Origin: Melanocharis versteri
Taxonomy: Eukaryota > Chordata > Aves > Passeriformes > Melanocharitidae
Reading direction: 5' to 3'
Assembly (NCBI GenBank): GCA_013397845.1
Contig: VZTG01007868.1
Span: 881,082-945,081 of the forward strand
DNA length: 64,000 nt
The notes under the pieces: model-generated
What the model was told of the DNA's origin: nothing
Seen by the model: only the letters and a program-made list of their open reading frames with translations
The model's database searches: none
Program-made: the position numbers and the translations under genes
In this document: piece after piece, positions 12,401-27,400 of the stretch
Numbering within the stretch: the stretch's first letter is position 1
Layout of the letters: every line of letters starts with the position of its first letter

Positions 12401-15400
12401 TCACAAATCTGATCAAGACTAAGAGACACAAAATGGTCTAGTAGTTCAACAAGAGTTTTAGGGTTCCTTAAGATTTCTCCAGGATTTTTATTCTAATGAC
12501 CCCAATAATTTACTAAGAACAGAAACATAACATCTTGCTTCCTATGTTTGCAGAACCCCTAATATCTTCAGATAACATGAAAACCTACCAACTTCCACTT
12601 GGCTAAAAATGCCTACATCAATTAAAGTCAATAAATATTGACTTTCCATAATAAAACATACATAGACTGCTAGTTATAATCATTATTTCCATTGCCATAT
12701 GACTATCACTGTACTTTATCTTTTTTGTTATCCTTTAAAACAGCAGATATTCATCTTCAGGCAGGGATATCTTTTCAGTGGCAGCAATTACAAGGGTTTG
12801 GTTGTTCTGTCTACTTACAGGTTATCTGTCCATATACCTTTTATCCATAAACTTTTATCCATAAACTTTTATACATAAATATATATTCATTTTTTATCCA
12901 TACCCATGTGACACCCTAGGCTCTCCATATACTTTTTATCCATTTACCTGTGGACTAAGCTCACTAACTTGATTTTTTTAAAGGGCTCTCTCTACATATT
13001 TTTCAACATCACACAATGAGATGTAGGAACAACTAATTGGTCATTTATGAGAAAAGTTACTTGTCTCCATTAACTTTTGCATCTCATTTTAAATTTGCCT
13101 TTACTCTCATTGTTTGTGTATTTTCTTCCCTTAGAGACTCTCTTGGTATCAACTATTTTCACTCTGAGAATATAATTTTATTTATATATAAAGAGAGAGT
13201 ATATATTTGTATACTTATATATATTATATATACTCATATATTTGTAGATAAGTCTATATATTTGCATATATTAATATATTATATATAGATTAATCTCATT
13301 AAGTTCTCAAAGTGTATAATTCCAGATTACAAATCTTTTCACTAAAAACCTTTCCTAGGAGCTCTCCAGCCCATCCCTCATCCTCAAACACTTGCTCTCT
13401 ATGAAGTCAAATATTCCCAAAATGTCTTTAAATTCTTCAGCAATAGAATGTGGCAAACCCACAAAACCTCTTCTAAACAGAGAGAGTTCTGTGAAGTTCT
13501 GCATTGAAAGAACTGATTTGGAGACAGCAAACCTTGGCTGTTTCCAGTAAATTGTGACAAAATGAGCCCTACAGTTACAGACACTTTCAAGAATCATAAC
13601 CTTTTCCACAGCTAATTGTCTAAATAAAGGAGAGAATAAATCCTTTTAATGATATAATCCTGCCTCCTCACCCTGTGACACCAGCTCCGTGCACGTGACA
13701 AAAACAGACTAAACAATCTGCCTTAGAAGAGCTCCTCAGACATACAAATAACCTGAGTGCAGCAGCAACAACAACAATAAAGAGTCTAAAATAATAAACA
13801 AAGTTAATCTCTGGTGACAGAGACAAAATCCAGCACTACACACAAACACTTTTTTCCTGCAGAGCTTCAGGAACTCTCACACAACATTGTTTTACTGAGA
13901 AAGCCAAGGGTTTTTTTGTCCTTCATTATTGCAGACAACGTGCTGTATTAGGTATAGAAATGTTTTCTGAAGTGAAGCAGCACTGAGGGCAGTTTGGAGC
14001 AGGCTGACAGCGATTCTGGTGATGAACACCCACATCTGCACCAGAGGTGGCTGCAAAACTTCAGTGCAGCCAGATGTTCAGCTCCCAGGGGCTTCCCTCC
14101 ACATCTGGACTGCTGTTCTCTGCCTAAACCAGATGTGATGTCCAACACACACACACACAAAGCACTCACCACGTAGTTCCCAGGAGAGGCCGAGGAATAA
14201 GGTATCTGTAACATCAAGAGAAAAACCAGTGATTTCCTCTGCGCTGGGAGGGGCTCCAGGCAGCTGCAGGTGAGTGCTCACTTAACTACAGTAACTAAAG
14301 ACTCAGCTAAAATCATGGGGAAATGCCTCTGTTGTCAAAATAAACACCTCTCTCCAGCCATTTTAGAATACCGACTATAAAAATATTAAAGTATTAAAAT
14401 GTTAAGGTGTAAGCTTATTAAGGCAATGTAGTTTGTAAGGTTTATGAACTTAGGCAGCACATTCTTGCATTTCAGTCAGCAGGAGTTCAGAGTCAGCCAA
14501 GCATGAACTGAATTTGTGTGTTCTCAGAGACACCTAATTTTGATTACAATCTTGACCAAAAAAAGCAGAAGAGGCTACCACATCTTTCACCTTAGAAGAT
14601 ACTGGTATTTATTTCCATTTTTTTATTTATTTCTTTTTTAAGGACAGTGTCCTGGAGAAATCCTGTGAGTAATCTGGTTTTCTTCTGTTACAGCCTTTGC
14701 AATAATTCTCTCCAAAGGAACACAGGCCAGTGCTGTTGTGGGGGTAGCAACTGTACTGACAAACACGAATTTCTCTACAGACAACTTGTTCAGCCAAAGG
14801 ATTGTTACAAAGAAATCTATTATTGAGCTTGCCAATTGATTTCAGGGACTGAAAAGACTTTAACTATCAGTTAAAAAATACCCTTTTAAATCAAGTACAT
14901 GCAAAAGGAAACCGAAGAAAAATTTCACTCATAGAACTAAAAAGCCGAAAGTGAGAAAACCAGGAAGAGCTGTTTAACAGGGCAAGCCAGACCCACCTTA
15001 TCCATCTGCAAGGGCAAAACTGGACATTTCAAAACTAATGATATATGATCCCTGAATGCAAATGAAGATTTTCTGCCTTCTGGAGAATACCAGACATTGC
15101 TGTTCATGCAGGATCCCAGGACCACTTCTGTGTGACAGCAGTGCTGGGCCTGGCATGAGGATACTGCCCTATACACAGGAAGATGTCAAATATATTTGTA
15201 ATATTTACTTACAGAATTGGCATTGGTTGGGTTTGGCCAAGGTCTACCACCCCCAGGACCCCTGAAACAGAAGATGAATGATGAGACACAGAACCATCCC
15301 CATCTTCTGACCAGCTCTGAGGAAAAAATCTGAATAACCTGTTTCCAGAAGAAGGAAGGAAGTGGCTTTTTTCAAACTAAAGTGCGTTTACAAACCACAA

Positions 15401-18400
15401 CTACAGCAAGGTAAAATGCAGGAGCAGAATTCTTATTGTTGCACCGCTATTTAATCATTTGGTGAATTGATTAATTTATTTACTACTCAGAAAATAAATT
15501 ATAGTCATAAAATAAATAAATGTTCAGTCATAAAACCAGTATTCTTGCTCACATAATTAGGCACATGCCTGAAGTACTGAGGATGCATGCATTTACTGTG
15601 GATCTAGAATACTGCAGTACAGTCAGGTTTCATTGGTAAAATTTGTGCAATTAGCTAACAAATGTTTTGGGAACACATAATTCATAAAAGAACAAGCCAT
15701 ACAAAATATGTTGCTATGATCCCTATATGGTGATGAAGAAGATGATGATGATGACCATGATAATAAGAAGAGCCATGATAATAAATTTCATGTATTAAAC
15801 CCAGAAAACCCTCAGAGGGTTTTTCTTACAACTTTTGCTGTTATTTGAAGTTTCTCACTCTCAGCTAAACCCAGAAAATGAGTTTGGGGTGAGGCTTCAT
15901 CTCTTACCAATCCAGAGAGGACTCTGACAAACCAGAGGTAAAATCTCCATGTTTACAGTCACGATGTCTCAAACCCAGAATTATTCCTGGGAGCACTAAG
16001 AGCTCCTGCTTGTTTATAAACAAGACTGAATCACTTTCTGAAGGCCCTGACAACGGAGAGGCAGAGCAGATGACAAAACTTTCACATTTTAAATGGCATT
16101 TTGGCCTCATTAGCTGTAGAAAAGCAACATTAACCACTGCAGCTCACCAGGCATGGGAGAGAGACTTAACAGAGAGAAAGAATCACCCTTTATTAATGAG
16201 TTCTGAAAGTTTTCCAAGTCTTGCAGAAATAAAAACTATTAAGTGCACACATTGCCTGAGGGATTTAATATTGAATCTTATTTTTTTATTACGTTGTTGA
16301 TGAAACTATAAAGGAACTATCTCAAAAAAAAATTATTTATTTCCACTGCCTTTATTGTTGGCATGCTGGAAATCAAGAATGTTGGTATGATCTTTTCTGC
16401 CTCATTCAATGAAAGACTGAGCAAGGAAATGCTCCTTGGGTCAAATATTCAGCAATTTCTCCTCTGCTGATGATCACATGGTGAAATATTAACTGGTTTT
16501 TTTTTTTCCCTGCTGCTCTTTTTCTTGTTTTTCATTGGTTTATTGGATCCTCCCTTTCAGAAAAATCAGGAATATTTGTAACAATACTTAAAAGTCTGTT
16601 TTCACCCCAAACCCTTGCACTCATTTCTGTGACATGTACTGACTCAAGAGACACAACTGGGTTAAGCCACAGGAATATGGAGACTCAGAAATTTACACTG
16701 GGACATGGAAACTCACCTTTCATCTAAAAAGCTGTTGGAATTTTCAAATTTATTGGACAGCCTTCAATATAGACTTAGAAATCACTGCAGCAGATTCTGC
16801 TGGAAAGCCACATGGATTTTGTGGAGCCAAATCCTTATAAAACACACATAAACCTCCCCAGACTGCATTTTTTTTTTCAATTGACTGCAAGCAGGTCTTT
16901 TGCCTTTTACTCAATGTTTATTTTGGAAGCACCAACAGGGTCATAAAAAATTACCATACAAGTACCAATTCCAAAATACTTTGTGAAGTCTCTGTCGCTA
17001 TGACCAATTTCAGCTGCATGTTTTAGGAGTTTGTCCTGTTGGTGTCAATCCTGGCTCGAAAAAATAAGAGTCAGAAATTTTACTTTCCCAAGAGGCGAAT
17101 ATATTCCACCAGGAAATGAAACATCTAGACACAAGTTTGAGAATTGAAGTTAAAAGACAAAATCACACCTTTTCTTTTTTTTTTTAATTCTGAGGCATGG
17201 CTGAGATGATATTCTTAGAGCTTGAGACAGCACTGCAGGTCACACAGGGTGTTAAAAATCACCAGTGAAATGTAACACTGCTCCCTGAAATCTGCCATTT
17301 TTGTTCCAAAAACTGGCAGAGACATGAAATCTTCCTAAAAATGGCTACGTTGAGTTCCAACTGAAAAACTTACAGCTAAAATGAAGTTATTCTGCGGAAG
17401 AACACGGGTTGGGCATCAGCAGTGTCCAACAGAAATCCGATGGTGTTATTGATGACAAAGCAAGGAATTCCCCAGCAGTGCAGCATTTGTGGATTTTATG
17501 GACTGAAATGCTGCCTTATGAGCCCCCAGGCTGCCATTTCTGACCACAAAGAACACTTTCTCACCCAGAAAAACTGTAACATTTTATTTGGCAGATAGTC
17601 TGCTCTTAACCAAAGCAGCTTCCCTTCGCACCTCCCAAGGAGGAGAAGCTGGATTTTAAACGGCAGCTGTTTCTGTGGAGCAGACATTTCTGTACTTGAC
17701 ACTGCCAAAAATCCCAGAACAGAAAAGAACAGAACACTGGAGAACTGTCACATGAAGAAGACACTCAGGTGTGTGGAGACAGCCTCAGGTGCAGCTGAAG
17801 TGTGACTGACCCTCAGTGCTGCCTCCTGCCCTGGGGTGAAGGCTGAGGGGTCGCACATTTGGGTCCAGCCTCTGCCCCTGCCCCCAGCCCAGCCCTGAGT
17901 CTGACCCTGCACTGGCCTCACGACCATTTCAGCAGTAAATTTACTGTAAGAAAACACCCTCATGTCCGGAAAATACAATTAATTAAAAGAATCCCAACTC
18001 AGAGCAATGCCTTTGATGAAACGTGCTTATAAAAAGCTGCAATATTAGTATTTCAACCCGTCTTCTCTCTTTCTGGTAGGCCAGGAAATCTTCTTGTCAT
18101 CCAGGAAACTCTTTTCTTATTTTTCCTGTGCAAACTCTCATTCATGTGACTAAATAGTTTCAAAGTATCTTATCTATCCCTCAATTTTACTTCTGGAAAG
18201 TTAATATTCTTTATTCTATAATTCAGTCTTCTGCTGAGGAAAACCTCTACAGTCCTTATACTTGACTCACACTAAATTTCAGATGTCTAAGTATTTTTTC
18301 CACATCAATTTAATTGAAAAACATAAATGCCTACCCTCAGGAAGGCTCCTAGAATTGTCTTGAATCCCCATATGTGATGTCTATGATGGAGCAACACACA

Positions 18401-21400
18401 ACTTCAGATTTGAATTTATTTGCTTAAAGAATTCAATGTATGTCTGGAAATCCAAATAAATTAGAGGCACGGTGGATTTTTTAAATCACGTTATCTATTT
18501 CTGTACCTCTTTGACTTTTTCAGGGTGCTAACTTCTTACTTGAAATGAAAATTATCATTTTGTATTTACGTTTCCTATAAAAACTAGAGTAAAAATGGAT
18601 ATCTATGATATAATGAGAAAAGCATATGGAAATCTTAACCTACACACTTAAAAGAGGGTTTGTCTTCAGGGATACAAGGCACAAGACCCTGCCATGGCTA
18701 AATCCATGTCTGGAATAAATCTGAACGGAGATTATATCCATTTTTACCAGATGATGATGCAGACCCAGAAATACACAGAAACTGACAAAAATATTCTCAT
18801 ATCTGTAAAGCTCTTCTATCTGTTTAGACTGGAAATAAATGTAGTTAAGGAAATTAAAACTGCAGTTGAGGAAGACTTTCAAATCAAATGTGTCTTTGTT
18901 TTTCTTATAAACAGTTCTAGACAAAAGCTATTTTGCTACAATTAAGTACTGATTTATTTTGCAGAGAAGAACCATTCCTCACAAGATATTTAGTAAATGG
19001 AAATATAAATAGTGTCACTTTTTAAAATGCATACAAGGATATATCAGTGATTATACCGACAAAATATTCCCAGTATTTGAAGTCTGGTCTGCGAAAGAAA
19101 CTGAGTATTTGTACAGACTTGTTAGGACAGCCAAGGTGCCTGTAAGACTGTGGGTTCACCTCTTAAAATTGCATTAATTGGTCACCAAAGCATGCTCTCC
19201 TTGCCTTATCTATCCCACCTGCTCCTTCTGCAAGGCAACAACGGCATTTTGTAGGTACAGTAGGGTTTATGTTGTGCTTACATGTTCATCCCAGGCATCC
19301 CCGGGCCACCTAAAGCGTTCAGAGGGGGTCGCATGGCACCTCCATAGTTCTGCAACGACAACCAAGGGTCAGACTACCACAAAACAAAAAAACAAAACCA
19401 AAGAGGAGGGGGAAAGAAAGGACAGCAGGTTAATGACATCCCTGTGCAGCTGCTGCCAGGACAGGCCATGCCATTCATGCTTTCAGGACTCCCTGACTGT
19501 TGACTTAAGAGACAGGATCATTAACCCCAAGGAGAAACAATACAAACAGCAGAGATTGGCTAAGAATGGTTAAAATGGTTTTGGGGGAATTATATTATTT
19601 ACACATATTGAGCTCGAGTTAATGGCTAGCAAGGGTCAGGTTTTACAAGGAATTCAGCTTCTAAACCAAGGCAATTCAAAATCAGAACCGAGAACTAAGA
19701 TTCTGAGATATCAAACTGTATTATTTCTCATTAGATTTCATTATGTTTGTATAAAATGAAACCACAAGATATAACTTTTCTAATGTACCATTACATTTCT
19801 CTTCCCATTATTCAATTCTAATAAATCACAGAATCCCAGGATGGGACCTTAAAGCCCATCCAGTGTCACCCCTGCCCTGGGCAGGGACGCCTTCCACCAT
19901 CCCAGGTCTGTGGTAACCAAAATGAAGATTTTGGTACAATTACCAATATGGTAATTAATGTCATAGCAATGCTAACAATTTCATTTCCCAACGCCCATAA
20001 AATCCGAGTTTACGCCCTGATATGACGAGCAAAGTTTGCCTGCACTACTTACACAAAAAAATAAATTACACCTATTTTTATTCAGTGGGATAGAAGCAGA
20101 ACAATCTGTCTCACCTGGCAATCTAACTTCCAGCTGTAATTTCTGCTAATCCTAAGCAGATGTACTCCTTTGCCCTACAATAACAGCACTGCCATTAGGG
20201 CCACCCATACAGATCCCTTCAGAGCAGTGATGCTCTCTGCAGAGCCTGATGGCCCAGGTAGATGGTGACCCAATTATGGAGTCATTTGTGAACTTCAATT
20301 TTGTGGACTTAAATTTTGTGTCAGTTAGGATGTTGAGCACAAGAAAGAAGAAGCTTCCAAAAACACTGGATCTTAAATGACAGCAAAAATGGAAAAATTA
20401 TCCTCATAAAAAGTGGCATGAGATTTGCCCACTGTGTGACTAATGGTGCTGGATAAAGGATCAGCTCAATCTCATATGGCAGCACAGCAGAGCTTCTCCT
20501 TCTGCCTCCAAAAATGGTAAATGCATTTCAGGAAAAAAATAGCAAATATATTTAATAATGTTTTGTTGGTCACACGGCAGACATTGTGAAGAACTGCACA
20601 ACTGGTTTCCAGCAAGAAGACCCAAAATTGTAGAGACACTTGGGAACAGACTTGGAAAGCAAAGCTATTCAATAATCTAGAATCTAGTTGTTATTCAAAC
20701 AAGAAGCCACCAGAGAGATTATCTGAAACGGGGAAGCGAAAATGCACGGTGTGGGCACAACAAGCACACAGTGAAACGAAACACTGGCAGCAGCAGTGTG
20801 GAACACCACCACCCATGCTGCTCCCTGGCAGGGCTGACAAAACACAGGAGCTCCTGGGCGTGAGCTCCAGGCTGCCCCAGCCCTGGCTGTCCCCTGCCCC
20901 GGAGCTCTGCTGGGACGGAGCCACAGAGATGCTCCAGGTGGAATGGGGACAAATGGCAACGTGGACATCCCCCCTGACACTGAAATCAACAGTGGATGAA
21001 AGGAAAACTTCACAGAATTTGGAGGGGGATTTTTGGCTAAGTTAGAGGTATTAATGTTTTCTTCCTAAACAGCATAATCAATGAGGAGGAGGAGGAAACA
21101 TTTACTCCACTCCTGGCCTCCCTTGCCAGTGACAGTCTTTGATTACAACATACACTTTTCTAAAGAAAGCAAATGAAGGGATTCCTCTTTTAATTCCAAA
21201 TATTAATGAAAAGGACAGATTTTTCATTTTGATTTTGTACAGCTGCGACCGAGAACTGATTTTTTTTGTAAAACAGGAGGTTTGTTTTAAAAAGGGATTA
21301 TGAAAACAAGTCCTGGGCATCCTCAAGCTATGCAAAGAGAGAGAATATAGACTAAGCATAGGCCTGTCACTAAGAATAACCCATCTGTGGAAAATACCTG

Positions 21401-24400
21401 TGGTCCTAATGGCACCATTCCCCTTGGAGGAGTCATCCTCTGCATCGGCCCACCCATGTTTGGATGACCTGCAAATAAAATATAAAATACATTATTTATA
21501 CATGCAACACACAACTGATTTAGTTATGCAACACACAAGCACCTTCTATAGCTACTTTCAATGAATCATCTGTTACTAATTAACAGAAAAGCTTAGGGAT
21601 CTGCAGAAAGGTCTGAAGCTCAGGAGGAAGGGTGCCAGTTTGTGAGGACAGCACTGAGGAGAGGTCCTGCACTCACCCTGCTGCCGTGTGGGGTCCATCC
21701 CGCTGGGCAGGAGGGGCTGACTCCCCGGGACACCTCCGAGGGCCTGGGGCAGGGAAAACACAGCATGAAACCACAGCACGCCTTGAAACTCACGGTGAAG
21801 ACACAACACACACATTTCACTCCTAATTCTCCGATGTTTCCTCTGAGTCAAGAGTTAACGTGCTTTTAAATCCCCACATTAATCTGCCCTCATGGTTTAC
21901 TGAATTAGGTTTAAAGCTCATTTTTACAGGATTTTACCTGTAGCTGGGTCAAGTAGAAAAATGTTTTTATGAATGGATCTTCGTAGCTGATCCACGAGGT
22001 GCTATTCAGCATTTCAAAGCACCACCACATTTTCAGTAAAAACGTATCCTGAGTGAGCAGAATCTCAGAATGGTTTGGGTTGGAAGAGACCTTAAAGCCC
22101 ATCTCCTTCCAGCCCCTCGGAAGCAAAGACCCCTTGCACAATCCCAGGACCAAACCACCACCTAATCAAAATGTGGGCCTTGAAGTTGCACCACAACAGT
22201 TCATTGCTTCCACACCCTGCTCATCCACGCCGTAACTTGAGTAATGAGGGTGCTGCTACAGCAGCAATTTGTGAACTTCGTGTAATGTGAATGAAGCAGG
22301 AGCTGCAATTCACTGGGATTATGTGATTATCTTCCACTCTGGACTGAAAATACCACAGTGTGCAGGCAAAAACACTCCTGAAACCAAACCTGCAGGCTGG
22401 CAGCGCTTCCAGCCACCACATCCAGCTCCCACCTGCCAGGATTCACTGTGCTCAGGCACCGAGGGTGTGAAACCCTAACACTTGGCTCAGGGGCTTAGAC
22501 ACCTCTGTCTAGGATAGTATTGGGAAGTGCAAAAATCAGGAATGCCCTGAGTTACAGCAGTAAAATGTTATCACACATTACCTGCAGTGCTAATGGCACT
22601 ACACAATCACTTTGTCAAGGTTAATTAAGTCGACCACTGCCCTGGTGAGAAAGCAGCCCTGGCACAGGAAACTTAACCTGATCCCAAACATCGCCAGGTA
22701 GAGCAACACCTGGAGAAGTCTTGCCACCTGATATATCCAGCTCACTGAAATTTAGATTTCATACCTTCTGGTGATACTGTGTCAAAAGTAAAGACAAATT
22801 TGTTGAAGCTGTGTTACACAGATATAAAAACCAGCCAGAAATGAGGCTGAGGTATAGTGTGACAATAGAAAGGCTGTCCTGGAAGCCAAAGCTGGACCAA
22901 ACTACCAATTCCATTTATCCTTTCAACATCTCCCAATATTGTAAATGACCTGGTTTTCCTCTCAGAGCTCCACTGATGTTTTTCTGTCTGCTTGTCTTTA
23001 ACTTTTCATCTGCTGACAACTTTCTTCTCCTCTGTCTGCACTACGGAGAACTTAAAAACACAAATGTTCTCTACTTCCAGAACTCTCTTCTCACAGATGG
23101 GCCAAAAAAGGTCCCTGCTGACGAACAGCAGCTCATTACTCATCCTTGTCTTGCTGGCATTGCACATCCTTTGATAGGGATGAGAGAAAATTGGGAATTC
23201 GGTGCTTTTAGAAAGTCCTCAGAGCATCTGTCGGAGCCACAGAGCACTTCATGAGACCTGTTTCCCACCATTAATCCCCATATTTACTGTGAAACAAATG
23301 AAACCTGTGTGTCCAACAGAGATGGGCAGGGACTGATGCACCTGGCACGGAAGGGAGCGGCGCAGGGAGGAGCCCTGGGCCCAGCAGAGCACCTGGGATG
23401 AAGCCTTACCTGGTTGGGAATTCTGAGAGGTGGCCTTGGACCTCCGGGGTACCGGGGGGACATGAAGGGCTGCAGGGAGGAACAGAAACACTGCTGAATA
23501 ATTCCACCCATCCTGTGAATGCCACCCTGTGCCACTGCCACGCTCACACCCACCCAGCCTCAGCTCTCTCATGGAGGGCTCAGGACATTGTCCAAAAATG
23601 CTTAGCAGTATCACATAAATTCAGAGATTCTCAGCCAATCCATCTATCGGGATAAATTGTTTAACACTTTGTTTCAGCAGTTTTAAGTGCAGAATATAAA
23701 CAACTTAATGCTTGAACAACATAAACATAAACAACATTAATAGTGAAGAATAAACCATAATCAGACATCTGTACTTTGAACTGGAGAAGAGGGAAAGATG
23801 GGAACCTTGCAATAAAAAACAAAAGTGTTCCTAGGAGAGTTCAGAGTAAGGAAAATCAAAATAATTCACAAATACTTTTCATTCACGTTTTCATAATACA
23901 GTAAAAAGCAAAACAAAATTTAACCTGTAGGGGCATGGATTCCTTGCTCGTGATGCAAATATTTAGAATTTTGCTGGTTTCAGCTGCCATGTCAATTCAG
24001 TGCTGTGCTCCTGCCATCCCCCCCTGCTCAGACTCTGGATCTCCTCTCTCACACCTCAATTTATACCCCAATGTGTCACACCATCCACACCTTGTGAGGT
24101 GCTGGTGGCTCTTGGCTACTCGAGCTACCTCACAGCCCACAAACGAGGCCAGTCCCCAGACAAACGAGTGGTACTGGCAGCAAAAACATTTAACTTCTCT
24201 GCTCATTCCACCCTGAAGCGTGGCAATAACCTAGAAATCTAAAAAGATGAGTGGCAAATCTACAGGAAAAAGGCACAAACATCTGACTAAACAGAAGATG
24301 AAGAGGATGGCTTTGGCAAGCAGGAGCACCTACAGCTCCAGAAGAAAATGAAGAGATAAAAGTATGCTGTGACTGAGCACAGGGACAAAAAGACTGACTT

Positions 24401-27400
24401 AGATTAGCAATAGCTAGCAGAGAAACTGCAATTATTTTACCAATAATTACTACTGGAATTTTTCCTGTGATCCTGCATCAATAAATTAATGAAACCTTTC
24501 ACATCCTGGAATCAGATGAAAGCTGGATTACTGTAACCTACATAAACACGTGCTCAAAGTAGTGCTAGAAAGCAATTTAAAGTACAGAGGGTTTACAAAC
24601 TGCAGAAGAAAGTTCAATAACAATTGTGAAAAGATTAATAAAAAGATACTTCAAATGATGTGCTGTAGAAGAGGGAGGCTCCTTTGTGCACTCCCTGATG
24701 GTGAGAACCTCTGATAAGAAAGAGAAAGGGCTGTGCATGTGGCGAGGGCCTCGTGAAACAGTAGAAGTGCCAGGAAATTAGAATTTCAACCATTTCCACA
24801 AAGGTCAACTGAGTGCAGCCACTCTAGCGAGGACCCTGGGTTTGACTTATCTCCTCCAGCAAATGGAACTCAACTTTATTTACAGCTGTGCAGCTCAAAA
24901 AAAGGAAATCTGAAGTGTCTCTCAATTCAGCCACGTCTCAAGAGTAGAACCACCCTACTAATATTACGTAATAATAATAAAAAATAATAATAAAAAACCT
25001 ACTCCTTCCAAGCTTACAAGTCTTGTATTCTACAAATATTCAGGTATCTACGTATTCCCCTTAAACCCAGGTGGAACTGCAATCAGTGACAAGCAGACTT
25101 CAAGTAGTCCCTATGGTGTGGTTTACCACAAAAATTTTACCATTAAAAACTTAAATATTCTCATTTTTGTGTCAGTGACTGAACTTCTCCCTCGCCACTA
25201 CCAGTATAGTGTTTGTCCACAAAAACATTCCACCAAGATGCCTCAAGACAACATAGAAATTCTGTCCAACATTTTAATGAAAATATGTTAAATACCCTCA
25301 GCTTTTCTCTACAGTGGGAGCAGTTTTAAAATCCACACACACATTATTGAGCACCAGATTCTGAAAGACACCAACTCAAGCAGCAGAAACTTTGTGCCAC
25401 GTGCTTATTCACCACTCCCCTTGTCAGTTCCAGAACACCTGACATTTAGCCTCTGAACTAGTTTTACTTTATTTTTTTACTCCTTATTTTTTTGTTAGGA
25501 GTTGCTGGAATGTCCATTAGGGAGGAACCACTGTGGGTTTCCATTTCTTACAGCAGGCATCCCTCTGTCCTCGACTTCTTGGAAACAACTTTTTCCCCTT
25601 CTCCGGCAGCACAAGCACACCTGAACTTAATGGGCTCAAAATACTGGAACTAAATAAAAAACAGTGCCCACAGACCCTGAACTGGTCACTCAGATCTTGT
25701 TTCTGAAGGTGAAAATAAAATGTTTGCACGCTGAAGACTTGGACGTTTCTGCGTGCTGCCTCAGCCTTGTGTTAACTCAAAATTCAGCATTTTAAATGCA
25801 CCTTAAATGGATGCTCACATCGGATTTTCAGGAAGACAGACTCTTTATTTGTCTTGGAGTTAAGCTGGAAAAATATTCAATAATGCAGCAGGCAACTGCA
25901 GCTGTGGGGTAGGAAGAAGACAGAGGGGCTAAAATCAACTTCTCCAAAGGAGTTCAAGAACTGGCAGACACAATAAAGTGGTAGGAAAAGCAGAGAAAAA
26001 CACTCCAAAAAAACCAAACAAAAAACCAGCAAAAACCAAGCAACCAAACAAACAGCAAAAAACAAAACAAAACAAAACAAAACCCAAACAAACAAAATGA
26101 CACATGAAAGGCCCAATCCAATAAAAAAAATCCCCACACAAGCAAAATCAAACCTCCTACAAAATACCTCACAACTAAAAGCAAAAAACAAGACAAAAAC
26201 AAACAAGCCACCACAAAAAAAAACCCAGGGAAGAACCCAAACTCAAAACAAATCCCAACCAAACCTAACCAACTAAGAAAACAAAAAAAAATAGTAAAAC
26301 AAAACAACAGACAGACAAGCCAGATCTAAGCCACGGCTGAGATGGAGATGCCACCAACGTCTGTTGACACCAATATGTTGTTATTCCTACTCACAGGTAT
26401 GAAATTCACTAATTTGGCATCACAAAAAGTATCCTGAAGGCTGCCATCCTACAGCTGAGAGCAAAGAAAGAAGAACCTCCTACTAAACTGGGTGAAAAAG
26501 AAGCCAGAAAGGCAAAAACTGTTGTGTAGTCACTGCAGAATATTTGCGCTTATCAACTTACAGTGAAGGTTAAAAAAAAAAAAAGCCCAAAAACCTATAA
26601 GGAGCAAAGCATCAGAATACTAGAATAATAGAGACGACACAAAATAAAATCAAGATGTGAAATGTTAAGTTTAATAAGCTCCCCACTCTTATAGCAACAT
26701 TTTGTGCTGAATTGTTAAAAGTGCTTTAAAGGAAGGCAAGTTCAGGGACTTGAATGACGGTGCCAGAAGTTGTAGCACTTTTGTGTTATCTCCCTGCTCA
26801 ACAATAATCCAGCTGTGTACAGGGAGAGCAAAGGGTATCTCACAACCCGTGTGTTTAATGCAGGTCTGAGAGGTAGGTGTGCTGTGCAGTATCAAAACCT
26901 TGTAAAATCCTGTTTTTCTCAGTTCTCGACACAACAGAAAATAAGTTTCTCAGTAGGGAACTCTTTGAGAGAGCAATGTTGAAGCACAACAGCCTCATTG
27001 CCCACACTTTGGTGCCAGAAAATGTGCTTTAACAAAAAATATCCACCAGGAAGCTGATGCCACAAAGGCACAGAGGTTGGGATGTTTCTCTGCCAGTCCT
27101 ACTCTCTTTTGTTAGCTGTTCAAGAGACTCTCAAATATGATGTGGATTAGTTTTCACTTCTACCTAATAGTGGTGAAATAAGGAATTAAGAGGGTGGTAT
27201 TCTACTAAGCATGACAGCCTTCAATAAATCTATTGTTTCTTTAAATTTAATTCCTTTCCAAAAGCTGGGAGTGTAATTTACTTCCTTCCAGATACAGGTT
27301 TCTTGCACTGACATTTTTATCCTGTTTTTCCTCATCCCTTTATATTTATCAATCACATTCTGTCTCACATAAATTTGCAAAATCTACAATAATCCACAGC

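Larger units (their letters stand above)
12270..14169 (-). other. SSBP2 intron 11
   Basis: Intron of 1.9 kb. It holds a short 14-bp tandem repeat near 12827 and a TA-rich stretch near 13180, listed separately. A short (CA)n lies at 14147-14158, just inside the donor of exon 11. Confidence 0.85.

Noticed and set aside
25877..26307. Phe/Leu/Cys-rich minus-strand open frames up to 117 codons resembling membrane proteins
   Set aside because: They are produced by the A/C-rich low-complexity tract, which cannot make stop codons readily on the opposite strand.
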